A stretch of 64,000 nt of DNA. It comes from Planctomycetota bacterium. Lineage in GTDB: Bacteria > Planctomycetota > Planctomycetia > Gemmatales > Gemmataceae. Position numbers and translations under genes: made by a program. Location of the stretch: the NCBI GenBank assembly GCA_021413735.1, contig JAIOPV010000148.1, forward strand, positions 1 to 64,000. The letters are read 5' to 3'. Below are positions 1-16,032 of this stretch, piece after piece. The notes under the pieces are model-generated. The model was not told the DNA's origin. It saw only the letters and a list, made by a program, of their open reading frames with translations, and did no database searches. Position 1 is the first letter of the stretch, and each line of letters opens with the position of its first letter.

Positions 1-8
1 CCCGCCAG

Positions 9-860
9 GCTTCAATTCGGCCACGGCGTTGAGCCGTGGAGAACCCTGGGCCTGGTGGCTGTGGGGGTTGTTCGCGGTGAGCATGCTTCAATTCGGCCAC
101 GGCGTTGAGCCGTGGAGAACCACCGCTTGCGTGGACGGCTACAGCAGCACGGGTGCCGTGCTTCAATTCGGCCACGGCGTTGAGCCGTGGAGAACCGCGA
201 AGGGCCGCTACTCACAGACCGAGTAGCCGCGAGCTTCAATTCGGCCACGGCGTTGAGCCGTGGAGAACCGCCGTAGCGGTCCAGGCCCAGCCGCTTCCGC
301 AGTTGGCTTCAATTCGGCCACGGCGTTGAGCCGTGGAGAACCCCGCTCTCGTGAAGGACGGCTATGACGTGGAGCTTCATGCTTCAATTCGGCCACGGCG
401 TTGAGCCGTGGAGAACCGCGATCTCGATTCACGCGACATTCGCCGGGGCAACAAGCTTCAATTCGGCCACGGCGTTGAGCCGTGGAGAACCCCCGAGGAT
501 CTCACCCCACCAGTCGCCGCGTGCGTTGCTTCAATTCGGCCACGGCGTTGAGCCGTGGAGAACCCCATCCCTGTCTCTTCACTCAACCGCGTGTTGCTCG
601 CTTCAATTCGGCCACGGCGTTGAGCCGTGGAGAACCTGGGCGACGAACCGCGTGATGCCGGCTAGTACGGGCTGGCTTCAATTCGGCCACGGCGTTGAGC
701 CGTGGAGAACCTCCGGGCGGCGGGACAGTCGGGCCTCGACTTCGAGGTGCTTCAATTCGGCCACGGCGTTGAGCCGTGGAGAACCACGGCGAACCTTTAC
801 ATTCAGAAGGGCAACGTCGGCGTGCTTCAATTCGGCCACGGCGTTGAGCCGTGGAGAACC
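9..860 (-). CRISPR. CRISPR array, 12 identical 37-nt repeats with 11 spacers (type I-G)
   Basis: Twelve copies of a 37-nt repeat start at 9, 85, 160, 233, 306, 381, 455, 528, 600, 675, 749 and 824. I see no differences between copies. The repeat holds a 7-bp stem CCACGGC/GCCGTGG around GTTGA. Spacers are 35-39 nt and all differ. On the minus strand the repeat ends in GGCCGAATTGAAGC. An ATTGAARC 3' end is the usual crRNA 5' handle of related type I repeats, so I infer transcription on the minus strand, the same as the cas genes, with the leader to the right of 860. The array probably continues beyond the left edge, since eight bases that look like spacer precede the first repeat. No degenerate terminal repeat is visible at the right end, which fits a leader-proximal end there. 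Confidence 0.97.
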
Positions 861-8196
<7,336 letters not shown>

Positions 8197-8270
8197 GGGC
8201 AAGTCTCCGTGAGGGTCGCTCAATGAGGATTCGCATCAGGAGTCAGAGTCGCAGTTCGGACCTCTCTGCT

Positions 8271-8299
8271 ATGCTACTCATCCGTGATGGAAGAGTCAA
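8271..8299 (-). promoter_or_regulatory. putative promoter of csb1-csb2-cas3
   Basis: On the minus strand TTGACT (8294-8299) and TAGCAT (8271-8276) are separated by exactly 17 bp, reading toward csb1, with a start site expected near 8264. The 9-bp direct repeat GCTACTCAT occurs at 8273-8281, overlapping the -10 element, and again at 8316-8324. This could be an operator. A perfect palindrome (8329-8378) sits about 30 bp upstream of the -35. Confidence 0.55.
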
Positions 8300-8328
8300 A
8301 TTGTCTGTAGTTAACGCTACTCATAGCA

Positions 8329-8378
8329 ACAATACATACACCCCTCTCTCCAAAGCGAGAGAGGGGTGTATGTATTGT
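8329..8378. repeat. perfect 22-bp inverted repeat upstream of the csb1 promoter
   Basis: Two 22-nt arms (8329-8350 and 8357-8378) are perfectly complementary around the 6-nt loop CAAAGC. Neither side has a run of T after the arms, so a Rho-independent terminator is unlikely. Reading the left arm on the minus strand gives TTG followed by GAGAGAGGGGT. This matches the seed of the guide in the degenerate mini-CRISPR at 8875-8911, with TTG in the PAM position. The right arm on the plus strand holds the same seed but is preceded by AAGC. Confidence 0.9.
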
Positions 8379-8424
8379 CTTTAACGACACGAGCTTGACT
8401 AAAGGCGGCAAGAGGAGTACAAAC

Positions 8425-8464
8425 GAAAAAGCCGTGGAGCGTGCTGTAACACGTCCCACGGCTT
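8425..8464 (-). terminator. hairpin plus T-run, terminator-like, downstream of cas2
   Basis: On the minus strand AAGCCGTGG pairs with CCACGGCTT. There is a further CGTG/CACG inner stem, and the outer stem is followed directly by TTTTT. It lies downstream of cas2 and upstream of the csb1 promoter. This would separate adaptation genes (cas4-cas1, cas2) from interference genes (csb1, csb2, cas3). Confidence 0.6.
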
Positions 8465-8838
8465 CGTGAAGGGTTTTGAACGCAACCCTTCTCAACCGGT
8501 GAGCCTTGCGGCTCCCCTTCAACCACGAGATTACGCGGGGTTCCACCGGCTGTCAATGCGTTCAATCGCCAGCGTTGAGGTGGAATATGTCGAGTTCGCG
8601 TCAGCCTTTGGGGACGACCGCTCACACGGGTCAGCGGTGTCCGGAAAGTGGCGTCTGGGTTGTCGTTGGAATACCAACAACGACTGCCCCGATTGCTAAA
8701 CACAACGTCATGCCCCCATATGAGGGCAAAGCGGTCAGCTGGAAACTGATCCAGTACGCTTGATTGCTGTAACTCGTCGGAAGGCAGTGGCAACACCGCT
8801 GCCTTCCCCAACTGATCCACACGACAAGCGAATGTCCG
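8465..8838. other. non-coding, hairpin-rich stretch between cas2 and csb1
   Basis: I see no convincing protein here. Several short stems are present: GAGCC/GGCTC around TTGC (about 8500-8515), GTCGTTGG/CCAAC with a bulge (about 8661-8682), and a 12-bp stem GGAAGGCAGTGG/CCGCTGCCTTCC at 8779-8807. A structured RNA is possible. A 204-residue minus-strand frame crosses it but also crosses the repeats on either side. Confidence 0.4.
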
Positions 8839-8840
8839 GC

Positions 8841-8949
8841 AAGTCTCCGCGTTCAACCGCGGCCGAATTGAAGCGAGAGTGGGGTCTGTATAGTGGCGAT
8901 GTTTCATAGTGTTTTCTCCCGGTGGTGACACCGCGGCCTATCTCAGAGC
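8841..8949 (+). ncRNA. degenerate two-repeat mini-CRISPR with one 37-nt guide (CreA/CreR-like)
   Basis: The first degenerate repeat (8841-8874) keeps TCTCC and the full GGCCGAATTGAAGC 3' end of the array repeat. Its stem has changed on both sides (CCGCG/CGCGG) and so still pairs. The second (about 8912-8949) keeps TTCTCC, a stem (CGGTG/CACCG), GGCC and a terminal AGAGC, and it overlaps the 3' end of cas2. The interval 8875-8911 is 37 nt, within the array's spacer range. Orientation is plus, opposite to the cas genes. The guide seed (GAGAGTGGGGT) matches the palindrome upstream of csb1 with one seed mismatch, at position 6. Known analogues are the CreA and CreR RNAs, partly matching guides that steer type I effectors to repress a toxin or cas promoter. 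That role here is inference. No clear promoter was found. Confidence 0.75.
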
Positions 8950-9227
8950 ACCATCACCACATCGTTCTTGTCGTGTGCGTCAGTTGGGCGACCGATTGTC
9001 TCCATGCGTTGCAATCCTGCCTCGCTCAATGGCAAGAACAACACTTGATCTTCGTCTAGATTGATAATGTCGTACAATCGCTTTTGTAAACGTACAATGT
9101 CGGTTACGGACACACGAACCAAAAACACCGAAAGCTGTTTCCGGTAGCCAAAGTCCTCGCAGGTGCGGGCCACCTTTCGAAGTCGTTTCGGGTCCGAGAT
9201 GTCGTAGCACACCAAGTACGAATCCAT
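8943..9227 (-). CDS. cas2: Cas2, CRISPR adaptation endoribonuclease-fold protein
   Basis: This 94-residue protein has the typical Cas2 start MDSYLVCYDISDPKRLRKV, with the Asp at the end of beta-1 (CYDI), and the QLSVFLVRV beta strand. Cas2 dimers bridge two Cas1 dimers during spacer integration. It lies 250 nt downstream of cas4-cas1; that gap holds a dispersed repeat. The 3' end overlaps the second degenerate repeat of the plus-strand mini-CRISPR. Confidence 0.95.
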   Translation of the reverse strand: MDSYLVCYDISDPKRLRKVARTCEDFGYRKQLSVFLVRVSVTDIVRLQKRLYDIINLDEDQVLFLPLSEAGLQRMETIGRPTDAHDKNDVVMVL

Positions 9228-9310
9228 TGCGTCTTCCAGCCCATTGTTCTGATATTATTTCTTCTGGACGATAGTAATGATTCCAGGGCTGAAAGGTTGG
9301 CTCCGGAGGC

Positions 9311-9396
9311 GAATGTCTAAGTTCCGGGCCTGAAATCATGGTTCCGGGACTCTTTTGGATGATTCCGGACGTGGGGTGTGCATGTCGTCCGGAATC
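9311..9396. repeat. dispersed repeat, copy A (between cas4-cas1 and cas2)
   Basis: About 86 bp rich in GRTTCCGG motifs closely resembles 53637-53723. Both read GAATG...GTTCCGGG..CTGAAAT...GGTTCCGGG, then TTTTGGATGATTCCGG, then GTGGGGT.TGC.TGTCG.CCGGAA. It carries no gene. It could be a remnant transposon end with several transposase-binding repeats, or a MITE-like element. Its position interrupts the spacing between two adaptation genes. Confidence 0.75.
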
Positions 9397-9477
9397 ATGA
9401 CGAGGCAACGCCTCACGCTCGGTGGTTACTTCAGGTAATCGAGATCGCAGCGCCGCGCCGCGCACGACACCCTTTCT

Positions 9478-11187
9478 TCAACGTACCGTGAAACCCGTGT
9501 AACTCGGGATGCTCCCACGAACGTATGCCGCCAACATGCGTGCCTGCACTTCCAGCATTCGCGAATAGCTCATGCGATAACCGTAAACCGGGTGCGTGAT
9601 CTCCGTCGATTTCCGCTGTTCGTATGCCGCGAAGAACGCCTTTCGCCCCGCGTCGGTGAGTTGACACGAATCACGCCACGTCACGAAGTCGGCCTTCGTC
9701 ACGATCTCGTTGTTGATGAGCGTTAGTACCACGCTGTCAGCGATCACGGGACGGAACTCTTCACAGAGGTCGAGCGCGAGCGATGGCTTCCCGTGACGAC
9801 CCGCGTGGAAGAAGCCCTTATACGGATCGAACCCCACTGTGCAGACCGCCGAGAAGCAATCTTTCGCCAGCATCGTGTATGCGAAGGAGAGCAGCGCGTT
9901 CACTGGATCACGCGGCGGACGACGATTGCGTGTCGTGAAGTCGAAGCCTTTGCCGGTCGGCGGTTGCTTCAAGAAGCGCCCGAACTCGCCAAAGTACAGC
10001 GCTGCGCCTTGACCTTCGACGCCCAGCACCGACTCGATTGACGTGTGGCGGTCGAGTGTGCGAAGGAGATCGTACAGTCCGCGTGCGCCGTACTCCTTGC
10101 TCCCGCGTGTGTCGTCCTCGCGCAAGTTGCGCATCAGGAGAGTGCGCTGATTCGCGAGCTTCGCACGCACCACGGCTTTCGCGAGCTCCAGACACACGGC
10201 GGATTCGTTGAACTTCTTGAATTGCGATTCACGCAGTGAGACGTTCTTCGAGGGTGCCGGCACGAACGAGCCGATGAAACGCCCATGACCTGTGACGTAG
10301 GAAATCGGGATCTCGTTCTCGGCGAGCGTTTCGAGTGCTTGCGTGGACACCTGCACGTTCCCACAAACGACGACCTGCCGCACGGCGTGCATCGGCACGC
10401 GACTCGTTTCCTTGCCGTCCTTCTTGATGACGAGGTGCTCACTTCTCTTACCGACCGACGAACCAGGCTCCTGAAGGTACAGCACGGCACCGTCGTCGGA
10501 TTGCGGGATGACTTTCTTGAGTTCTGCGGGTTGCTTCGCGTCTTCGTTCGGGATGGGGTGGCCGATCTGGTAGAGCGTTTCTTCGGGGAGGCACACCGGC
10601 GCGAGGGAACAGCCAAAGCAGCGGTGACGCAACTCCGACGGCAGCGGCTCGGGTGGCGAATCGAGCACGCTGAGTTCCCGACATCGGCTGATTGCGGCGT
10701 GGGTCTTCTCACGCAGTTCAGATGTGAACTTCAGTTCGACGCGCTCCTTGCTGCCGGCGTGAAACTGGAATCCGTGCGACACGGGTTTGCCGAACGCTTC
10801 TTCCATGAGCATCGCTTGTGCGCACAGTTGAACCGCGTCGTTGTCCCAGACGGTGGGCTTGCCGTTGTCATCGTGTGGGGCCGAACCGTGCTTCGTTTCG
10901 ACGGGGTACTGCTCGCCGTTCTTCTCTTCGATGACATCGAGAATGCCAGTGATGCCGAGTGTGTCCGACGACAACGCAATCCCGCGACTGGTGGCGGTGC
11001 CGCGATCGTTGCGTGTCTTGTTCTTGAGGTCGGGATCGTCGACACGGCGATGATCGAACAACCCGCCTTCGACGTGCTGATTAACCGGCATGACGGCATC
11101 GACGTACTGGAGGTAGTACAGCCGTGGGCAGTACGTCACCTGATTCAAGGCGCGCACGGGGATCGGGTCCGTCGCAATCGCGGACAT
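9478..11187 (-). CDS. cas4-cas1: Cas4-Cas1 fusion, spacer acquisition integrase
   Basis: This 569-residue fusion is typical of type I-G. The Cas4 part (about 1-215) has the YCPRLYYLQY cysteine, a PD-(D/E)XK core (TGILDVIEEK... then VETKHG), and the cysteine cluster HRCFGCSLAPVC for an Fe-S cluster. The Cas1 part (about 225-569) has the expected metal-binding residues: Glu in LGVEGQGAALYF, His in GFFHAGRHGKPSLALDL, and the following acidic pair. Cas4 selects and trims PAM-containing prespacers and Cas1 with Cas2 integrates them. The ATG at 11187 has AAGGAG 6 nt upstream; an in-frame TTG two codons earlier is less likely. The nitrilase-like gene ends 31 nt upstream. Confidence 0.95.
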   Translation of the reverse strand: MSAIATDPIPVRALNQVTYCPRLYYLQYVDAVMPVNQHVEGGLFDHRRVDDPDLKNKTRNDRGTATSRGIALSSDTLGITGILDVIEEKNGEQYPVETKHGSAPHDDNGKPTVWDNDAVQLCAQAMLMEEAFGKPVSHGFQFHAGSKERVELKFTSELREKTHAAISRCRELSVLDSPPEPLPSELRHRCFGCSLAPVCLPEETLYQIGHPIPNEDAKQPAELKKVIPQSDDGAVLYLQEPGSSVGKRSEHLVIKKDGKETSRVPMHAVRQVVVCGNVQVSTQALETLAENEIPISYVTGHGRFIGSFVPAPSKNVSLRESQFKKFNESAVCLELAKAVVRAKLANQRTLLMRNLREDDTRGSKEYGARGLYDLLRTLDRHTSIESVLGVEGQGAALYFGEFGRFLKQPPTGKGFDFTTRNRRPPRDPVNALLSFAYTMLAKDCFSAVCTVGFDPYKGFFHAGRHGKPSLALDLCEEFRPVIADSVVLTLINNEIVTKADFVTWRDSCQLTDAGRKAFFAAYEQRKSTEITHPVYGYRMSYSRMLEVQARMLAAYVRGSIPSYTGFTVR

Positions 11188-11218
11188 GGGCAACTCCTTG
11201 GGTTAGGAACTGAAGACG

Positions 11219-11944
11219 TCAGATGGTGCGAATGCACCACGCGATCCAGAACTTGTCGTCACCGACCCATTCGCATTCGTTGAGCGGCACCGATTCGCGA
11301 ACGCCGTCGGCGCGAACGAAGTGCAAACTGCCTGCACTGTGCGGGGCAACGTGGTGCGTGTGAGCGACCACACACCTGCCGTTGTGTGCGATGTTCTCCA
11401 TTGCCTTCGTCACGCCCGTTCCCATGCTGTAGTGTCCGAGATCCACGGCTAAATTCAGGTTGAGAGTGGCGAACGATTCGCGTGCCCACCAACTGAAGAG
11501 TTCGCCGCAGATCAAGACGCCGACACGCGAACCCGCCACTGAAACGACGCGACCGAAACCGGGAACATCTTCGTAGGCTACGTCGGCAGCGTTCTTGCTC
11601 GTGCTGCTCGTTTGTCGCCACGAGCCACCAGACTCTGTACCGCAGATAAACCCGAAATACGGAAGTCGCGGTGAACGAGCGCCTTCGCCCTTGGTCGATT
11701 CCGGAAGATCAATGCCCGCTGCAATTGTGATCTTCGCTGCGTTTGCGATATCCGCGAGTTGAGCAACCGCGCCCGGTAACTCACGTTCTGTTCGCACTGT
11801 GAGATAGCCGCCCGGCAACTGCAACAAGTCCGCGTGCTTATCCGCAGCCACTTCGAGCAACTTGCGGAGAGCATCGAGTCGGGTGGCGTTGTGTTCAGGC
11901 TTGCGGAAGCCCGTTCCGGAAACGATCGTTTGAAGCAACCTCAT
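11219..11944 (-). CDS. nitrilase-superfamily fold protein with altered active site
   Basis: This 241-residue protein has the carbon-nitrogen hydrolase layout. The block ADLLQLPGGYL corresponds to the usual LPE.F strand, and GSRVGVLICGELFSWWARE corresponds to the nucleophile elbow (IC.D/E). The cysteine is kept. The catalytic Glu is replaced by Gly (LPGG), and no Lys is seen where the YRK motif is expected. It is therefore either a degenerate enzyme or a ligand-binding relative. The ATG at 11944 has GGAGAG 8 nt upstream. It sits between herA (124 nt upstream) and cas4-cas1 (31 nt downstream) on the same strand, so it may be transcribed with either. Function unknown; an NTase- or amide-related defence role would be speculation. 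Confidence 0.7.
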   Translation of the reverse strand: MRLLQTIVSGTGFRKPEHNATRLDALRKLLEVAADKHADLLQLPGGYLTVRTERELPGAVAQLADIANAAKITIAAGIDLPESTKGEGARSPRLPYFGFICGTESGGSWRQTSSTSKNAADVAYEDVPGFGRVVSVAGSRVGVLICGELFSWWARESFATLNLNLAVDLGHYSMGTGVTKAMENIAHNGRCVVAHTHHVAPHSAGSLHFVRADGVRESVPLNECEWVGDDKFWIAWCIRTI

Positions 11945-12068
11945 GGGCGATCTCTCCGAACTGTCTTGGCCCAAGTGGGCCAAACGTTACATCGCTTTCA
12001 GGAGATTGTTCCTCAGGCGATGTCGAAGTTCGACGGAACTCTGAGATTTTTGGAGGCGCCCGTTCACG

Positions 12069-13952
12069 TCAATCCACCATTCGCAGTTTCGCCTGACTCG
12101 GATCAATCGCCACAAGCAACGGTCTGGCAAAGTGCGGGAAACTCACCACCGCCTGACCCGGCGCCAGGTTCGGCAATCGATCCCACAACCCTTCATCGAC
12201 GCCGCCCACCGTGCGCTTCAACAGCGAGATCACGCCTGGATCGTTCAGTTTGTGAAGGATGAACGAGTTGCACAGTCCGAGAACCTGCTTCGGTAAGTGT
12301 GCTGGCAGTTGTGTCACGAAGCACAGCCCGAGCCAACGCTTTCGACCGCGTTTCGCAATGCGTGCCACCTGCTCGAACAACACCGGTGTGCGGCCGATGC
12401 GCTCGTCGCTCAGGAACTCGTGCGCTTCCTCAACCACGATCAACACCGGCGTCGGCAACGCTCCCTTCTGCTGCTCGAATCGTTCGTAAGCCTCGTCCTG
12501 CGTCTCCTGAATGCCACGCAAGATGTCCGCGATCACGAGATTGTTCAACTCCGAGAAGCCCGTGTCCGACAGATCGACCACCGACACACGACCAGGCTTG
12601 ATGAGGTCCGCGTAGTTCACCGGGCGTGTGCCGTCTTTTGTCTCGTCGAAGAACACCTTGAGCCGGTTCAGGCGACCGAGTCGACCCTGGAGCGCACGCC
12701 ACGAGATCGCGTTGCCGGGCGGGTTCGCTGCATTCATGCGCTTGTTGAGATGGTCGGTCGCACCGGGCAACTTCAACTCACGACACCACGGCTCGAAGGA
12801 TGGCGTTTCGTCGGCGTCATCATCAGCTGCTTTGCCGCGTTTCTTCTTGTCGCCCTTCGGCTCGGCACGCAGCGCACACGCACACACGATGTCGATGAGC
12901 AGCGGAACCGTCATGCGTGGATAACCGCGGTCGAACTCGTCGATCTCTAACGCGAGCCGTTCTTGTTCGGCATTGCCCTTCTGCGGGAAGATGTCGAGAT
13001 CGCGAAGCACTTCTCTCGCGATGTCGTAAGCCTTGAGGAACCGTTCTTGCTGCGCTTCGGTGAGTCCGAGAATCTCCATGACCGCATACGGCGAGAGCTT
13101 CGCGAACTGAAGCGAGAAGGGGCGCAAGTGCGGATGATTCGGGTTCGCCGTGCCGCGACCGATAAGGTGGTACACGCCCATCTGATTGGCCGGCACCCCA
13201 AGCGCGGAAAGTTGGAGTTTCCGCAACCCCGCGAGCATTCCCTTGTGGTCTGTCGGTTCGTGCAACGCGGTGTATTCTCCTTCGATATCAAGCACAACAA
13301 CCGCCATTCCCGCAGCACGGGCACGCGCGATCAACCCCGCAACAGTCGTCGATTTCCCGCCGCCGGTCGTGCCCAGAACAGCCGTGTGCCGGGGGAACAC
13401 CGACTTCAACTGCGATGGAACCGCAACTTCCACACCCGGGTGACCGACCGCCAAACCGAGTCGCACGTCGCCGCCACACTTCAGCACCCGCGCCGCTTCC
13501 GCATCATTCAACACCGTCACGGGGCTGTTCGGCAGCGGTCGCCAGCGCGGGGGCGTGAGCTCGCCGTTGTCCAACTCTTCGCCGAGAATCGTCACCTGAA
13601 TCCGACCGTGAAACGGCGGTAGATAGTCGGCGCGATGCGTGGCGACGGCCGTGAGGATGCCGGAATCGGCGCGAAGACCGTCGGGTTCCGCGAACGGTCC
13701 GGCGGTCACGACGCCGAGATAACTTCGCTTATCGGTGAGGCTGCGGATGCGCACGAGCGATTGCGCCGGTGCGTTCTGCAAGTAATCGCGACCAAGCAAC
13801 ACGGTCACGGTGAGATCGGAACTGCCGGGCAGGTCGAACATCGTGACGCCAACCGAGCCGTCACTTGAGGCTGGGTTTTTCGGCTCGCCAGCGAGTGCGA
13901 ACTCATTCGCGAGTTGCTGCGAGATGGTTGTGGTACCGTTGGTGTCGGGCAT
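12069..13952 (-). CDS. herA: HerA-type DNA translocase ATPase (DUF87)
   Basis: This 627-residue protein has an N-terminal HAS-barrel-like region, a Walker A at about residue 225 (LGTTGGGKST), VVVLDIEGEYT after it, and the HerA Walker B VLIVVEEAHEFL. RKRWLGLCFVTQLPAHLPKQVL follows, typical of HerA. HerA forms a hexameric ring that pumps DNA and works with NurA. The adjacent upstream gene encodes a NurA-like nuclease, which supports the pair. A lysine-rich loop (GDKKKRGKAADDDADE) is inserted in the middle. The ATG at 13952 has AAGGAA upstream; longer starts would run into the 50-nt gap and the nuclease gene. Confidence 0.9.
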   Translation of the reverse strand: MPDTNGTTTISQQLANEFALAGEPKNPASSDGSVGVTMFDLPGSSDLTVTVLLGRDYLQNAPAQSLVRIRSLTDKRSYLGVVTAGPFAEPDGLRADSGILTAVATHRADYLPPFHGRIQVTILGEELDNGELTPPRWRPLPNSPVTVLNDAEAARVLKCGGDVRLGLAVGHPGVEVAVPSQLKSVFPRHTAVLGTTGGGKSTTVAGLIARARAAGMAVVVLDIEGEYTALHEPTDHKGMLAGLRKLQLSALGVPANQMGVYHLIGRGTANPNHPHLRPFSLQFAKLSPYAVMEILGLTEAQQERFLKAYDIAREVLRDLDIFPQKGNAEQERLALEIDEFDRGYPRMTVPLLIDIVCACALRAEPKGDKKKRGKAADDDADETPSFEPWCRELKLPGATDHLNKRMNAANPPGNAISWRALQGRLGRLNRLKVFFDETKDGTRPVNYADLIKPGRVSVVDLSDTGFSELNNLVIADILRGIQETQDEAYERFEQQKGALPTPVLIVVEEAHEFLSDERIGRTPVLFEQVARIAKRGRKRWLGLCFVTQLPAHLPKQVLGLCNSFILHKLNDPGVISLLKRTVGGVDEGLWDRLPNLAPGQAVVSFPHFARPLLVAIDPSQAKLRMVD

Positions 13953-14001
13953 GGGAGTTCCTTGTGGTCCTGCGGTCCTGTTGGGACCGCCGCGACATTC
14001 G

Positions 14002-15300
<1,299 letters not shown>

Positions 15301-16032
15301 TCAGATTTTCGCAAACGCAGGCCAGATCTTTTGTGAGAAATCTTGCGGAAGCAGAATTGCGGCGTATTTCGCGGCCGAAAGGGGAGGGAGGCCGAACTTG
15401 GAGATGAGCTTGGCATTGAGCGAATCCCGGTCGGAAATGGGATCAGCAGCAACGGCAGCGAACGGGGCCAGCAACTCGAACGCGAGCCGGTCGGCGGCTT
15501 CTTCTGCTTCACGGGTCGCTGTTGTTTTCGGGCGACCCCGCTCATCGCGACTCAGCAGATGCGAGTGACAATCGACTGTCACTTCCCTCAGAATGCCAGC
15601 GAGTTGTTCGTCAGACGTAGGCGGTCGTTGTCCGTCGAAGATTTCCAGAACGCGCGGACCGAACCGCACGACCGCACGGCGTCGGGGTTGGTCGTAATCG
15701 CGAAGGAAGTGTGCCAACTCGTGCGCGATTGTGACTCGCTTCTCGGCTTCGTCGTCGTTCGCGTTCACCAGGATGTGGGCGGTTCCGAAGTGTGCCGCGA
15801 AACACCCGCTGAGTGGTCGGTCAGCGACTTCGGCGGGGAATGGGACACCTAACCTCGCGAGGAATGCGGCGGCTCGCGCGAGAGTGAGGTTGGGGAGTTC
15901 GTGGATTTGGATGTGTGTGAGCCAACGTAGCGAATCGCGCAGATCGCGTGGAAACGCCGGCGGTGCCTCCTCGACGGTCGCCCAGAACCGCGCAGCGAGT
16001 TCGATCACCCACACTGGCGGTCGCGAGTTCAC
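15301..16032 (-). CDS. ImmA/IrrE-family metallopeptidase
   Basis: This 243-residue protein contains the zinc-peptidase motif HELAH in RVTIAHELAHFLRDY at about 103-107, preceded by the substrate-strand block CFAAHFGTAHILVNAND, as in ImmA/IrrE proteins. A downstream EAEEAADRLAFELLAP helix matches the third zinc-ligand helix of the family. ImmA peptidases cut HTH repressors after DNA damage or phage signals. The GTG start at 16032 overlaps the preceding small gene by GTGA. Its natural substrate could be that HTH-like partner (inference). Confidence 0.88.
   Translation of the reverse strand: MNSRPPVWVIELAARFWATVEEAPPAFPRDLRDSLRWLTHIQIHELPNLTLARAAAFLARLGVPFPAEVADRPLSGCFAAHFGTAHILVNANDDEAEKRVTIAHELAHFLRDYDQPRRRAVVRFGPRVLEIFDGQRPPTSDEQLAGILREVTVDCHSHLLSRDERGRPKTTATREAEEAADRLAFELLAPFAAVAADPISDRDSLNAKLISKFGLPPLSAAKYAAILLPQDFSQKIWPAFAKI

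Noticed and set aside
8357-8393. Right arm of the palindrome (plus strand) as the main guide target
   Set aside because: Its seed matches equally, but the flank is AAGC, which looks like the repeat's own handle and not a TTN PAM, so the minus-strand site is preferred.
8425-8515. Group II intron domain V or a GNRA-type ribozyme fragment
   Set aside because: A stem and an AGC-like base are present, but the loop is not GNRA, and no reverse transcriptase or other intron domain is nearby.
8380-8840. A CreT-like toxin mini-ORF next to the degenerate repeats
   Set aside because: No short frame with a strong ribosome site and rare codons stood out, so a toxin is not claimed.
8317-8931. A 204-residue minus-strand frame between csb1 and cas2
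   Set aside because: It reads through the palindrome and a degenerate CRISPR repeat, has no family features, and the hairpin-plus-T-run lies within it.
10285-11283. 332-residue plus-strand frame inside cas4-cas1
   Set aside because: It is antisense to a gene with clear Cas4 and Cas1 motifs and has no family features.
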